DNA from: Stieleria bergensis
Lineage (GTDB): Bacteria > Planctomycetota > Planctomycetia > Pirellulales > Pirellulaceae
Reading direction: 5' to 3'
Assembly: GCA_007745635.1 (NCBI GenBank)
Contig: CP036272.1
Location: 5,788,816-5,852,815, forward strand
Length of the DNA stretch: 64,000 nt
In this document: positions 37,680 to 45,818 of the stretch, in pieces
How the letters are laid out: each line of letters starts with the position of its first letter
Position numbering within the stretch: the stretch's first letter is position 1
Notes under the pieces: generated by a model
What the model was told of the DNA's origin: nothing
Databases searched by the model: none
The model's input: the letters and a program-made list of their open reading frames with translations, nothing else
Position numbers and translations under genes: made by a program

Positions 37680-38246
37680 TTATTCAGAAAAGCCCGTGGG
37701 ATGCTGCGGCGTTTCTAGCACGCTGTCCAGCGCGTCGCGTCGCCGCGCTGTCCGCCGAATCACTAACGCAAAAATCGCCATCACCGCGACTGCGGCGATC
37801 ACGCTGGCAACAATCGGCCCCAGGGACTCGAGCCCTCTGCCGCCGCTCAGTACGATCGGCGTTGCAATCACCACACAGACCGGTACATACAACACCAGTG
37901 CTGGAACCGAACAACACATCATGATCACGGCATACTGCCAGCGCAGTCGGTGCGGAAGCATCAAGCCAATCAATCCAAAGCCAATCGCCCAGATGCCAGC
38001 CCCCAATACCCAACCAATCTCGTCACCGGTACTTGGATTAAACATCCCCGAAAACATTGGCAGAATGCCAATCACTCCGGTGGCCGCGGCCAAGACGCAG
38101 ACGCCAAACATTCCGCCGATGAAATTCAACTCAGACTTTGGCAAACTCTGAGCACTCACCGAATCGGTCGTCGGACTGCTATAGGGATTGATCGCTTGAT
38201 CGCTATCAAAATCAGGCGGACGATCATCCGTTGAATCATTCATCAC
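37680..38246 (-). CDS. Multi-pass membrane protein with NPYSSP N-terminal motif
   Basis: The 188-residue protein begins with a polar tail containing INPYSSPTT (about 19-27), a short motif that recurs near the N-termini of planctomycete membrane proteins, followed by four hydrophobic segments (about 43-68, 80-97, 104-128 and 143-163) and a basic C-terminus (RRTARRRDA). It is the first gene of the four-gene minus-strand operon ending with the Lgt-like gene. Function unknown; a membrane platform for the radical SAM enzyme is conceivable. Confidence 0.7.
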   Translation of the reverse strand: MMNDSTDDRPPDFDSDQAINPYSSPTTDSVSAQSLPKSELNFIGGMFGVCVLAAATGVIGILPMFSGMFNPSTGDEIGWVLGAGIWAIGFGLIGLMLPHRLRWQYAVIMMCCSVPALVLYVPVCVVIATPIVLSGGRGLESLGPIVASVIAAVAVMAIFALVIRRTARRRDALDSVLETPQHPTGFSE

Positions 38247-38418
38247 CGAGAGACCATAAAAGGGAAAGCCTGGACGCGAACCACATTGTAGCTTTTACTA
38301 GGGCCCGCCTGTCTGTCAGGCGCGCGCGGAAAAGGTCAGCATTCTGAGAATTCGCGCGATGCCACAGAGAAACGGCCGCGGAAGTGTCTGACCCTAACCC
38401 CAGCAGCACACAGCTTGC

Positions 38419-39192
38419 CTACGTGCGTTGCAAGCGTCGCTGAACAGCTTTGGCCACCGACTCGGTGGGCCCCAGATAGTCGCCGCAAATGAACCGGACC
38501 TCGGGATGTCGACTCGCTGCCTGGCTGACTTGCCCGGCAATTGCATCGTACAAGCGACCTTGAAAGAGCAAATGAGGTTGCACGATGACTGTGCTTGGCC
38601 GATCCGTTTGACTGGCCACCTGATCCAACACGGCAGGCAACTTGGGCTCGGCCATCGCGTAGAAACTGACCGCATGCTGGCCGATCGGCAAACGATTCGC
38701 CACGACCTCAGTCAATATCTTCATATCGGCCTGGGCACAGGGATCGTAACTGCCGCGTCCCACCATGACGAGCGACACCGAGTCGTCCAGCGGCCAATCG
38801 GCTCCGCTGGCTTCTTGTTCGGCTCCGCTGGCTGCCTGCTCGATCCGCTGAACCAGCAGATCAACCATCTCAGGAGCCCGAGACAAAGGGCCGCATTGCC
38901 AATGACGGATGTCTGGATTTCGGAGGGAACATTCCTGAATGATCGTCGGAATGTCCTGACGAGCGTGACCGGCGGCAAACAGCAGAAGCGGCGCGACACG
39001 AATCTCGGTCACGCCACGATCAACCAGCCGCTGCCAGCCGGACGCGATGTCTGGCTGTTGGAACTCTAGCAAGCATCCTTCGACGGGCCACTGTGGAAGA
39101 CATTGCTGCAGTTGAGCCGTTAATTCAAAGAACTGATCCGTCCCCGTGGCATCACGCGTGCCATGACCGACCAGCAAGACCCCCGAACTCAC
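38419..39192 (-). CDS. CbiX-like sirohydrochlorin chelatase family protein (two domains)
   Basis: The 257-residue protein contains two CbiX-like halves. The first opens with GVLLVGHGTRD (4-14), whose His is a metal ligand in the family, and has VAPLLLFAAGHARQDIP (66-82) with a second His. The second half opens SLVMVGRGSYDP (139-150), where the His is replaced by Arg, and has VIVQPHLLFQGRLYDAI (195-211). So each half keeps part of the site. Enzymes of this type insert cobalt, nickel or iron into sirohydrochlorin. The ATG overlaps the stop of the upstream HMA-like gene by 4 bases (ATGA). Two near-identical ASGAE/ASGAD segments (near 120-130) come from a DNA duplication. Confidence 0.85.
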   Translation of the reverse strand: MSSGVLLVGHGTRDATGTDQFFELTAQLQQCLPQWPVEGCLLEFQQPDIASGWQRLVDRGVTEIRVAPLLLFAAGHARQDIPTIIQECSLRNPDIRHWQCGPLSRAPEMVDLLVQRIEQAASGAEQEASGADWPLDDSVSLVMVGRGSYDPCAQADMKILTEVVANRLPIGQHAVSFYAMAEPKLPAVLDQVASQTDRPSTVIVQPHLLFQGRLYDAIAGQVSQAASRHPEVRFICGDYLGPTESVAKAVQRRLQRT

Positions 39193-39545
39193 TCGACCAC
39201 AGAGCTGTTTGGGAAGCCTTCTTTCTCTAGCGAAGCCACGGCATCATCGACATCGAACTCAGCGCTGTAAGTGACAATCACATTGGGAGTGTCGATTGGC
39301 CCCTCTTCCTTTTGCTTGACCAGTTCAACCGAAATCACGTCTTCACGGCTTTCCAAGTTCTCTTTGACACTCGGGAAACAAGCGTAAATGCAGTGCATTT
39401 CGGGGACATTCAACGTCAGGGACGCTGGTTCGGCTTGCACCGCGGCCGCGTTGGTCTGCGGGGGGTTGGATGGTTCTTGAAAGGCGATCAAGTAAACCAT
39501 TCCGGCAGCGACTAACACGGCGATTGCGTAAGAGATTCCACGCAT
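39189..39545 (-). CDS. Membrane-anchored HMA-like protein with CxxxC
   Basis: The 118-residue product has an N-terminal membrane anchor or signal (about 5-24) and a ferredoxin-like HMA fold from about 41 on: LTLNVPEMHCIYACFPSVKENLESREDVISVEL. In normal HMA domains the metal motif is MxCxxC; here it is M-H-C-I-Y-A-C, with three residues between the cysteines. A GAGGA element seven bases before the ATG supports this start. It is coupled by ATGA to the CbiX-like chelatase gene, so delivery of a metal to or from the chelatase is a reasonable idea. The fold call is by pattern only. Confidence 0.75.
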   Translation of the reverse strand: MRGISYAIAVLVAAGMVYLIAFQEPSNPPQTNAAAVQAEPASLTLNVPEMHCIYACFPSVKENLESREDVISVELVKQKEEGPIDTPNVIVTYSAEFDVDDAVASLEKEGFPNSSVVE

Positions 39546-39600
39546 GATTCGTTCCTCAGCAAGTCTTTCGAAAGTAAATGATGGTTTGATTTCGTTCCGC

Positions 39601-39648
39601 GATCAACATCGGCGTTGATTGCCGGAAACGTCATGGCAATCGCCATGA
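39601..39648. promoter_or_regulatory. Two dyads upstream of the HMA-CbiX operon
   Basis: ATCAAC-atcggc-GTTGAT (39602-39619) and TCATGGC-aatc-GCCATGA (39631-39648) lie 57-103 bases before the HMA-like start on the minus strand. Perfect arms without T-runs suit an operator more than a terminator, but they also lie just after the pyrophosphatase gene and could end its transcript. Confidence 0.35.
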
Positions 39649-39688
39649 TCAGTAATTGACGTTTCTACGTCTCAACCCGCCACGAAAC

Positions 39689-41344
39689 TCAGCCGGCAAC
39701 CGTCGGTGATTCCAGGAGGCTGGAAATCAGTGGCAATAACTGTTTTTTTCGACTCACGACGCCGTTCAGCTCGTACAGTCGATCTTCGAGTTCAGGATAA
39801 TTAATGTCCTCCCAGCCGTCGGGTTCACGGCTTAGCATCAACAAACTGCCGTTGCTGGAGATATCAGTAATCAGCAGGGCGCTAAATTCTAAACGCTGTG
39901 AATCCGCCATCTGTTCTAACGCCGTGAACAATTCTGACTTGCGTTGCCAGAACAAATCAAAGCCGATCTCTTCGATCTGGGAGATTGAAAACGCTTGTCC
40001 AGATTCTTCAAAATGCTTGCAATCTTCGCGGACCACTTCATCCGGAGAACAGGTTCGCAGAGCGGAACCGACCTGAAAGAAGTTAGCCGCAAACTCTTCG
40101 AGCGAAACGGTACAGAACTGCTGTAACCATTTGAGAATCTGGCGATCCTTTTCAGTCGTCGTTGGCGAACGCAAAAACAGCGTATCGCTGATCATTCCCG
40201 AAGCCATGCACAGGGCCATGCTTGGTTCCGGATCAATACCGGCTTCTTGAAACTTGCTGGCCACCAGCGTGCACGTTGAACCGACCGGTTCCATCGTCAA
40301 TCGAATCGGCTCGGTCGACTTCAATGACCCACCAAGGCGGTGGTGGTCCAGAACCTCGACGATATTGGAATCTTCCGCTCCGGCGACCGCCTGTCCCATT
40401 TCATTGTGATCGACCAACACTAATTCTTGAGCGGGCGGATCGACCAAATCACTTTTACTGAGCACCCCCACCAGTTCGCCATCTTCGAGAACGGGGAACA
40501 TTGATTGGGCCGATCGAGAGACTTCGCGTCTGGCTTCTTCGACCGGCATTCTTGCCGGCAATGACTTAAAGTTTGTATCAACGACTGCACCAATCATCTG
40601 TGCCGCCTTGATCCGCATGGTTGTCGTGGCGGTATCAAAGGGACTGCGAATCACCGCAATGCCGCGAACTTGAGCCAACTGCAGCAGCCCGTCAGAGAGC
40701 TCATAACCGCCGGTGACCACCAGGGCACGCACGCCTCGTTCCAAGGCCGGCAATTGAATGGTTGGACGGTCACCACTGACGACAAGCAATTTCTCAGCTG
40801 GGAACTGTCCCATGTGTTGGACGAACCCCGCAGCACTCATCGCCCCCACGCTGACAATGAACTCTTCGGCTTCCTCTGGACGAACTTCGTTCTGGAAACC
40901 GCCGCCGAGGACGGAGACAATCTTGTTCAAGCTGGTTCTGACCTTGCGAGCTTTCAGCGGATCGACACCACTGTTCAAGACCAGTTCCAGCAAATCCAGC
41001 AAGGTCACAATGCCATGCAACTGCTGATCCTCAGTGACGATCGGAATGCTCCGCAGACCTCGCTCATCCATCAATCGATACACGTCGTAAAACACGTCTT
41101 CGCAGACCGCTTTACTGACATCGGATTGACAAACGTCTTCGACCACCGGACGGACGTCCATCACAATCCGAGGCGGCGAGAGACCAGCGATCTTCAGTGC
41201 ATATTCGGTCCGCTGGTTAGGTGGTCCGCAACTGGCCGCCACCGCGTCTGGACGAGTGGTGCGCCGCAAGAAATCTGCATAAGCAATCGCTGAACAGATC
41301 GCATCGGTGTCGGGGTTGCGATGGCCAAAAACAAGCAAAGGCAT
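39689..41344 (-). CDS. Manganese-dependent inorganic pyrophosphatase with CBS and DRTGG domains
   Basis: This encodes 551 residues. The DHH-family catalytic part has GHRNPDTDAICSA (7-19; His8, Asp12, Asp14 as metal ligands), VDHNE (311-315) and DHHRLGG (333-339), then the DHHA2 part to the C-terminus. Between the N-terminal motif and VDHNE lie a CBS motif (about 70-125), a DRTGG-like domain (about 150-245) and a second CBS motif (about 250-300), the layout of regulatory family II pyrophosphatases controlled by adenine nucleotides. It hydrolyses pyrophosphate in the cytoplasm. ATG 41344 is chosen because MPLLVFGHRNPD is the family start; the frame extends to 41419. Confidence 0.93.
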   Translation of the reverse strand: MPLLVFGHRNPDTDAICSAIAYADFLRRTTRPDAVAASCGPPNQRTEYALKIAGLSPPRIVMDVRPVVEDVCQSDVSKAVCEDVFYDVYRLMDERGLRSIPIVTEDQQLHGIVTLLDLLELVLNSGVDPLKARKVRTSLNKIVSVLGGGFQNEVRPEEAEEFIVSVGAMSAAGFVQHMGQFPAEKLLVVSGDRPTIQLPALERGVRALVVTGGYELSDGLLQLAQVRGIAVIRSPFDTATTTMRIKAAQMIGAVVDTNFKSLPARMPVEEARREVSRSAQSMFPVLEDGELVGVLSKSDLVDPPAQELVLVDHNEMGQAVAGAEDSNIVEVLDHHRLGGSLKSTEPIRLTMEPVGSTCTLVASKFQEAGIDPEPSMALCMASGMISDTLFLRSPTTTEKDRQILKWLQQFCTVSLEEFAANFFQVGSALRTCSPDEVVREDCKHFEESGQAFSISQIEEIGFDLFWQRKSELFTALEQMADSQRLEFSALLITDISSNGSLLMLSREPDGWEDINYPELEDRLYELNGVVSRKKQLLPLISSLLESPTVAG

Positions 41345-41481
41345 AAACGTGGTCTTCTGCGAGGATGTAAGTTGGACGCTTGCTGGTAGAAAAGTTGTGG
41401 TGAGAGACGAACCAATCAAACGTCAACGGCTGAACAAATGGTCCGGGTTCGGTTCGGAAAATGAATCATCATTGCCTGGCA

Positions 41482-42048
41482 TTATTTTTTGGCATCATTC
41501 ATCGAAAGGATCTGCTCGATTCGCTCCAGAATGCTTTCTGGTTCACTCATTCTACCCTGACCGAGAACACGGCAAGACAACCAACCCGATTCTGGACCAA
41601 TGGTGTGGCAACCGTCTTGCTGCAACTGCTGGATGTTTCGCTGCACGCTGGGCTGCGACCACATCGGATCACTCATTGCCGGAGCGACCAAAACGGGGGC
41701 TTGATTCTGCAGATACAGCGTGCTGGCCAGAGAGTCAGCAATTCCGTAGGCAAATTTGCCAATCAAGTTGGCCGTTGCCGGGGCAACGACTAACAAATCT
41801 ACCTCACGCGCAAGCTCAATGTGCGCTCCCAGGGGGTGCTGAGCGGCAAAACTGCCGTCCAAACCGACCGGACGCCCGGACAGTGCGGCCAACGTCGCCG
41901 GACCGAGAAACTCCGTCGCGCTGCGAGTCATCACCGTCTGAACCTGATGACCGCTTTGCGCCAACCGACTGCAAACCGTCGCCGCCTTATACGCGGCAAT
42001 GCCACCACCAACGATTAATAAGACGCGGTGTGAACGAGATGCAGACAT
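41482..42048 (-). CDS. coaC: CoaC-type phosphopantothenoylcysteine decarboxylase (no CoaB domain)
   Basis: The 188-residue protein is the flavoprotein half only. It has VLLIVGGGIAAYKA (9-22), His76 in GAHIELA, APATANLIGKFA (89-100) with Asn94, the active-site segment APAMSDPMW (122-130), and the substrate clamp GWLSCRVLGQGRM with its Cys. In Dfp/CoaBC and HAL3 proteins the segment is PAMNxxMW and that Asn is needed for decarboxylation; here it is Ser126. Either the enzyme tolerates Ser or it uses a different substrate. Its place after gmk and rpoZ matches the usual yicC-gmk-rpoZ-coaBC order, which supports the CoaC identity. CoaB is not found nearby. Confidence 0.85.
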   Translation of the reverse strand: MSASRSHRVLLIVGGGIAAYKAATVCSRLAQSGHQVQTVMTRSATEFLGPATLAALSGRPVGLDGSFAAQHPLGAHIELAREVDLLVVAPATANLIGKFAYGIADSLASTLYLQNQAPVLVAPAMSDPMWSQPSVQRNIQQLQQDGCHTIGPESGWLSCRVLGQGRMSEPESILERIEQILSMNDAKK

Positions 42049-42144
42049 GAGAATACGTAGCTACTGACTGGTTGCGAGACTCACAACTTTGAACGTAAGT
42101 GTCGTCGGCCTAGCCCCCAAGGACGAGGCCTCCGACACTCCATC

Positions 42145-42423
42145 CTACAGGTCGGCGATATCAACGTCGGGCGTTTCAACCGCAGCGATGGTCTGATCCA
42201 AGTCAAGCGGTTTGACTTCCTCGACTTCGTTTTCCATGTTCAGGATGATTTTATCCTGCATGATTTCTTGCAAGACGATGGACATCTTGTCATGGGTGTC
42301 GGCATTGACGAGCGCTCGGCTACCCTGATTGAGTTGCACCAGTCGCTTTTGAATCAACGTGCTCAGCTTAAAACGGCCGCCAACTTTGTTGACAGTTTCT
42401 TCGTCTTTGAGTTCTTCTAACAT
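42145..42423 (-). CDS. rpoZ: DNA-directed RNA polymerase omega subunit
   Basis: The 92-residue protein has the omega core [28 protein letters not shown] (12-39), the [10 protein letters not shown] spacing of RpoZ, and a C-terminal acidic tail. Omega assists assembly of the RNA polymerase core. Its ATG lies within the last codons of gmk (7-base overlap), and yicC lies before gmk, which is the conserved gene order for rpoZ. Confidence 0.92.
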   Translation of the reverse strand: MLEELKDEETVNKVGGRFKLSTLIQKRLVQLNQGSRALVNADTHDKMSIVLQEIMQDKIILNMENEVEEVKPLDLDQTIAAVETPDVDIADL

Positions 42424-43010
42424 GCGTGAAGCTCCCGATGGTCACTAAGGATTTGGCAAACTTGGGCCACGGTATTGGGCACCGCGCCATTAACAATTTC
42501 GTATTGGTAGCGATCAACGTAACGCATCTCGCTGGCAGCTGTTTCCAGGCGGCTCTGAATGGCTTGTTCGTTTTCCGTGCCGCGAGCACGAAGGCGTTTT
42601 TCGAGTTCCTTCATCCCGCCCGGATGAATGAACATCGTGATTGGATCCAAGTCCGTGTGTCGCATGACGTCCAATGCTCCTTGAACATCAATCTCTAGGA
42701 TCACCCACTGGCCGTTCTGCAGCCCCGCGGTGACTTCGCTTTTCAACGTGCCATACCAATGCCCCAACCCGAACACTTCTTTGCATTCTAAGAAGGCATC
42801 GTCCTGCCGCAGCGTTTGAAAACGATCGTGGTCCAAAAAGTGATAGTCCTTGCCGTCTTGCTCTCCAGGCCGCGGAGCACGCGTCGTCGCGGAAACACTC
42901 ATGCGGAGCGGCAGCGAACACTCAGCGAGCAACTCGCGCGTCACCGTCGATTTCCCGGCCCCACTGGGACCTGAAATAATGACCAATCGTGCTGCTGAGG
43001 GTTCAACCAT
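42417..43010 (-). CDS. gmk: Guanylate kinase
   Basis: The 197-residue protein has the P-loop [11 protein letters not shown] (12-22), [19 protein letters not shown] (about 40-58) that binds [18 protein letters not shown] (about 74-88) and EIDVQGA (about 105-111). It phosphorylates GMP to GDP with ATP. It is 21 bases after yicC and overlaps rpoZ by 7 bases. Confidence 0.96.
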   Translation of the reverse strand: MVEPSAARLVIISGPSGAGKSTVTRELLAECSLPLRMSVSATTRAPRPGEQDGKDYHFLDHDRFQTLRQDDAFLECKEVFGLGHWYGTLKSEVTAGLQNGQWVILEIDVQGALDVMRHTDLDPITMFIHPGGMKELEKRLRARGTENEQAIQSRLETAASEMRYVDRYQYEIVNGAVPNTVAQVCQILSDHRELHAC

Positions 43011-43031
43011 CCTGCTGAATCCAATGAGTGT

Positions 43032-44048
43032 TTATTCGATGTTTTGGACCAATTCACGCATCCGTTCAATACCACACTTTAGGTCAACGACTAAGGCCGC
43101 GATCTGTGCGTCGGATCCTTTGGAACCAATGGTATTGGTTTCCCGAAACATCTCTTGAATGATAAAGTCCAGTCGCCGGCCGGTCGGTTCGGTCGCGCCG
43201 CTCTTGCCCACCGACTCCGGCCCGTTGCAAACCACGGCGTCAAAGAGTTCAAAGTGACTGTCCAGACGCGTCAGCTCTTCACTAATGTCCGTTTTATCAG
43301 CGTAAATTTGCACTTCGCGGAGCAGATCTAACGGATCGATCTCCAAGCCTTGTTCGGCCAGAGCACGCTTGACCTTGCCTTCAAGTCGCTGACGGTAATG
43401 ATCGGAGATACGCGGTGCCAACTGAGCGATTGCCGCCACACTGTTTCGCATACCCTGGGTCTCGGCCAGCAAGACCTGCCCCATGTTTCGACCTTCCTGA
43501 GAACGCATTTGAGCCAGTCCAGCAACAGCGTCCAGCAGCGCGGGCTGCATCTGAGCGAACAGTTGCTCGCTCTGCTTGCCGGATCCCCACTGACCACTTT
43601 GCACCCCCGGCAGATTAAGCAATGAACCAACGTCGACATTTGCCTCCGTCCCCCATTCTAACCCAGCCTGTTCAGCGGCATCCTTAAACTGTCGCAAATA
43701 GCCCACCAAGACATCCTGATTGACCCGTCCAGCGACCGCCTCGGGACGCGTCTCCAGATGCACGCTCAAGTTGATCGAACCGCGATGCAAGTGATTGCGA
43801 GCGACAGCCTCGATCCGGCCTTCAAATCCGCTCAGTATCTCCGGGAGACGCATCGAACACTTGAAGCCGCGATGATTGACCGAGCGGAGTTCAACCTTGA
43901 CCATGCCAAACTCAGTCACCACCGATGCGGAGCCTTGGCCGGTCATGCTATGCACCGCAAAACGCTCCACAGAGCTGGAAACGGTCGGTGCAAGTTCGCC
44001 ACCCGTTTGTACGTCAGCAGGTTCGATGGTGGCTTCAGATTCAGGCAT
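43032..44048 (-). CDS. YicC family protein
   Basis: The 338-residue protein has the YicC N-terminal block HSMTGQGSASVVTEFGMVKVELRSVNHRGF (about 34-63), which in most members is right at the start, and the DUF1813-type C-terminal block FIIQEMFRETNTIGSKGSDAQIAALVVDLKCGIERMRELVQNIE that closes the protein. YicC proteins are endoribonuclease-type factors linked to RNA turnover. An N-terminal extension of about 30 residues (rich in Glu, Ser and Thr) precedes the block; ATG 44048 is assumed, though the frame continues to 44099. It heads the gmk-rpoZ-coaC run. Confidence 0.9.
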   Translation of the reverse strand: MPESEATIEPADVQTGGELAPTVSSSVERFAVHSMTGQGSASVVTEFGMVKVELRSVNHRGFKCSMRLPEILSGFEGRIEAVARNHLHRGSINLSVHLETRPEAVAGRVNQDVLVGYLRQFKDAAEQAGLEWGTEANVDVGSLLNLPGVQSGQWGSGKQSEQLFAQMQPALLDAVAGLAQMRSQEGRNMGQVLLAETQGMRNSVAAIAQLAPRISDHYRQRLEGKVKRALAEQGLEIDPLDLLREVQIYADKTDISEELTRLDSHFELFDAVVCNGPESVGKSGATEPTGRRLDFIIQEMFRETNTIGSKGSDAQIAALVVDLKCGIERMRELVQNIE

Positions 44049-44140
44049 AACGTCGGGGTTCACACAGTGGTGAAAAGATCGCAGCGACAGCATTGTCACT
44101 GCGCGAGCAGCAGCACACAGCCAGCTTATGGTGCGGGCGT

Positions 44141-44713
44141 TCAGCCTTCAGTCGATTCTGCTTCAGTCGCGTCAGCGGGCTTTTCTTCAGCAGGCTTTTC
44201 TTCAGCAGGCTTTTCTTCAGCAGGCTTTTCTGCGTCGTCTGTGCTGGTTTCTTCTGCGACTGGCTTCGCTTCGCCAGTGTCCTCTGCAGGGGTCATTTCC
44301 GAATCGTCGATTGCACCGCCACTGGACTCATTACCACCACCGAGGATATTTTCCAAAGTGCCCGTCTCGACCCCCTCTTGTCCGGGATCATTAACCTGGG
44401 CGACTGGCTCCGCTGGTTTGAACTCGTCACCACTTCCCGCTGGGGACTCACCTAGGCTGTACATTGCGATCGCACAGACCAGGCCCCAAACGACGGCCAG
44501 TCCGGCGGTCACCATTGTGATTGTATCGCCAGCTTTGCTGCCAAAGGCGCTTTGCCCGCCGGGGCCACCCAAGGCGCCTGCAAGACCACCGCCTTTGCCT
44601 CGCTGAATCAAGATCAGCAAAATCAAAAACAGCGACAGCACAAACATCAAGGTGCCGATCAGGAAACCGAAAACGGTTGCGAACAACGCTGGGACAGCGG
44701 GAAGGAAACTCAT
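44141..44713 (-). CDS. secG: SecG preprotein translocase subunit with acidic tail
   Basis: The 190-residue product has a SecG core (1-75): hydrophobic segment [33 protein letters not shown], then [15 protein letters not shown], then a second transmembrane segment [21 protein letters not shown]. The SecG signature is IQRGKGGG and SAFG. A tail of some 110 acidic residues follows, ending with EEKPA repeats (15-bp DNA period), far longer than in the usual about 75-residue SecG. SecG assists SecYE-dependent export. ATG 44713 is chosen since the membrane segment follows directly. It lies downstream of tpiA, a common linkage. Confidence 0.93.
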   Translation of the reverse strand: MSFLPAVPALFATVFGFLIGTLMFVLSLFLILLILIQRGKGGGLAGALGGPGGQSAFGSKAGDTITMVTAGLAVVWGLVCAIAMYSLGESPAGSGDEFKPAEPVAQVNDPGQEGVETGTLENILGGGNESSGGAIDDSEMTPAEDTGEAKPVAEETSTDDAEKPAEEKPAEEKPAEEKPADATEAESTEG

Positions 44714-45062
44714 GGCTTCAAACCGTAATCTCCGCCTGCTGGAACGAGCGTTACCGGGCAAAACCGGCTCAACTCTCGCGCCACCAAAGCGGTAAAAAGG
44801 AAGTGATTGATAGTTAGATTTGTCTTTTCAACGCTGACCCCGGATCCGCTCCGGCATCAGTGATGGAGTTCTCAGCAAGCGATCTGGCGTGGGCACAGCC
44901 CGCTGAAACCCTTATTGGAACATCCCAACCCAATTGAGTGCTAGCCCATTTCCCGCCTTGACAGGGCAGTCACAGCGGAAATCCGGCTGCGACCAGGAAT
45001 GGGCGGTCGATCGATACCATTTGATTGGGCGTTCAGATCGACAAGCATCAGGCTAGCTGTGA
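44714..45062. other. Intergenic region between tpiA and secG
   Basis: The 349-base gap on the minus strand shows no open frame of interest, no RNA motif and no strong hairpin. A promoter for secG-yicC-gmk-rpoZ is expected here. Confidence 0.4.
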
Positions 45063-45818
45063 TCAGCCGGCTTTGATGATGGCTTGGAAATCATCTGCTT
45101 TCAGGCTGGCTCCACCGACCAGGGCACCGTCGATATTGGGCTGGCCTAGCAACTCGTTGGCATTGCCGGGCTTCACGCTACCGCCGTATTGAATTCGAAT
45201 TTGGTCAGCGATTTCAGCGGTAAACAATTCGGCCAGCAACTTGCGGATGAAGGCATGGACTTCTTCAGCTTGTTCTGGAGTGGCCGTTTTGCCAGTTCCG
45301 ATCGCCCAAACGGGTTCGTAGGCAACCACAACGCCAGCGGCGCGGGTTTCGTCGAGTCCAGCCAGCGAGCCACGAATTTGCGTTTCCACGACAGCTTCGG
45401 TGCGGTTGGCTTCGCGATCTTCCAGCGTCTCGCCGACACAGACGATCGGGACCAAGTTGCCAGCCAAGGCTGCGGCCAACTTTTCGCTAACCTGCTGGTC
45501 AGTCTCACCCAGCAAAGCGCGTCGCTCGCTGTGGCCAAGAATGACGTAGCGGCAACCGACATCACTCAGCATCGCTGCGTTGACTTCGCCGGTGTACGCA
45601 CCGTCTTCAGCGGCATACAAGTTTTGGGCTCCCAGCCCAACGTTTGAACCCGCCAGGACTTCGCCGACTCGGCTCAAATAGACTGACGGCGGGCAGACCG
45701 CGACTTCGACGGCGGGCGTTTGCCCAGCAGCGTCGGCGACGGCCTTGGCCAATTCAGCAGCGCCATCGGCGCGGGTGTTCATCTTCCAGTTTCCGGCAAT
45801 GATCGTTCGGCGTGTCAC
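45063..45818 (-). CDS. tpiA: Triosephosphate isomerase
   Basis: The 251-residue protein has the N-terminal IIAGNWKMN (5-13; catalytic Lys12), ILGHSERR (93-100; His95), the loop [14 protein letters not shown] (about 166-179; catalytic Glu) and the C-terminal [10 protein letters not shown] and [10 protein letters not shown]. It interconverts glyceraldehyde 3-phosphate and dihydroxyacetone phosphate. It overlaps the DAHP synthase stop by 4 bases. Confidence 0.97.
   Translation of the reverse strand: MTRRTIIAGNWKMNTRADGAAELAKAVADAAGQTPAVEVAVCPPSVYLSRVGEVLAGSNVGLGAQNLYAAEDGAYTGEVNAAMLSDVGCRYVILGHSERRALLGETDQQVSEKLAAALAGNLVPIVCVGETLEDREANRTEAVVETQIRGSLAGLDETRAAGVVVAYEPVWAIGTGKTATPEQAEEVHAFIRKLLAELFTAEIADQIRIQYGGSVKPGNANELLGQPNIDGALVGGASLKADDFQAIIKAG

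Noticed and set aside
41345-41481. A frameshifted or detached CoaB half next to coaC
   Set aside because: The 137 bases after the coaC stop are too short and show no CoaB motif.
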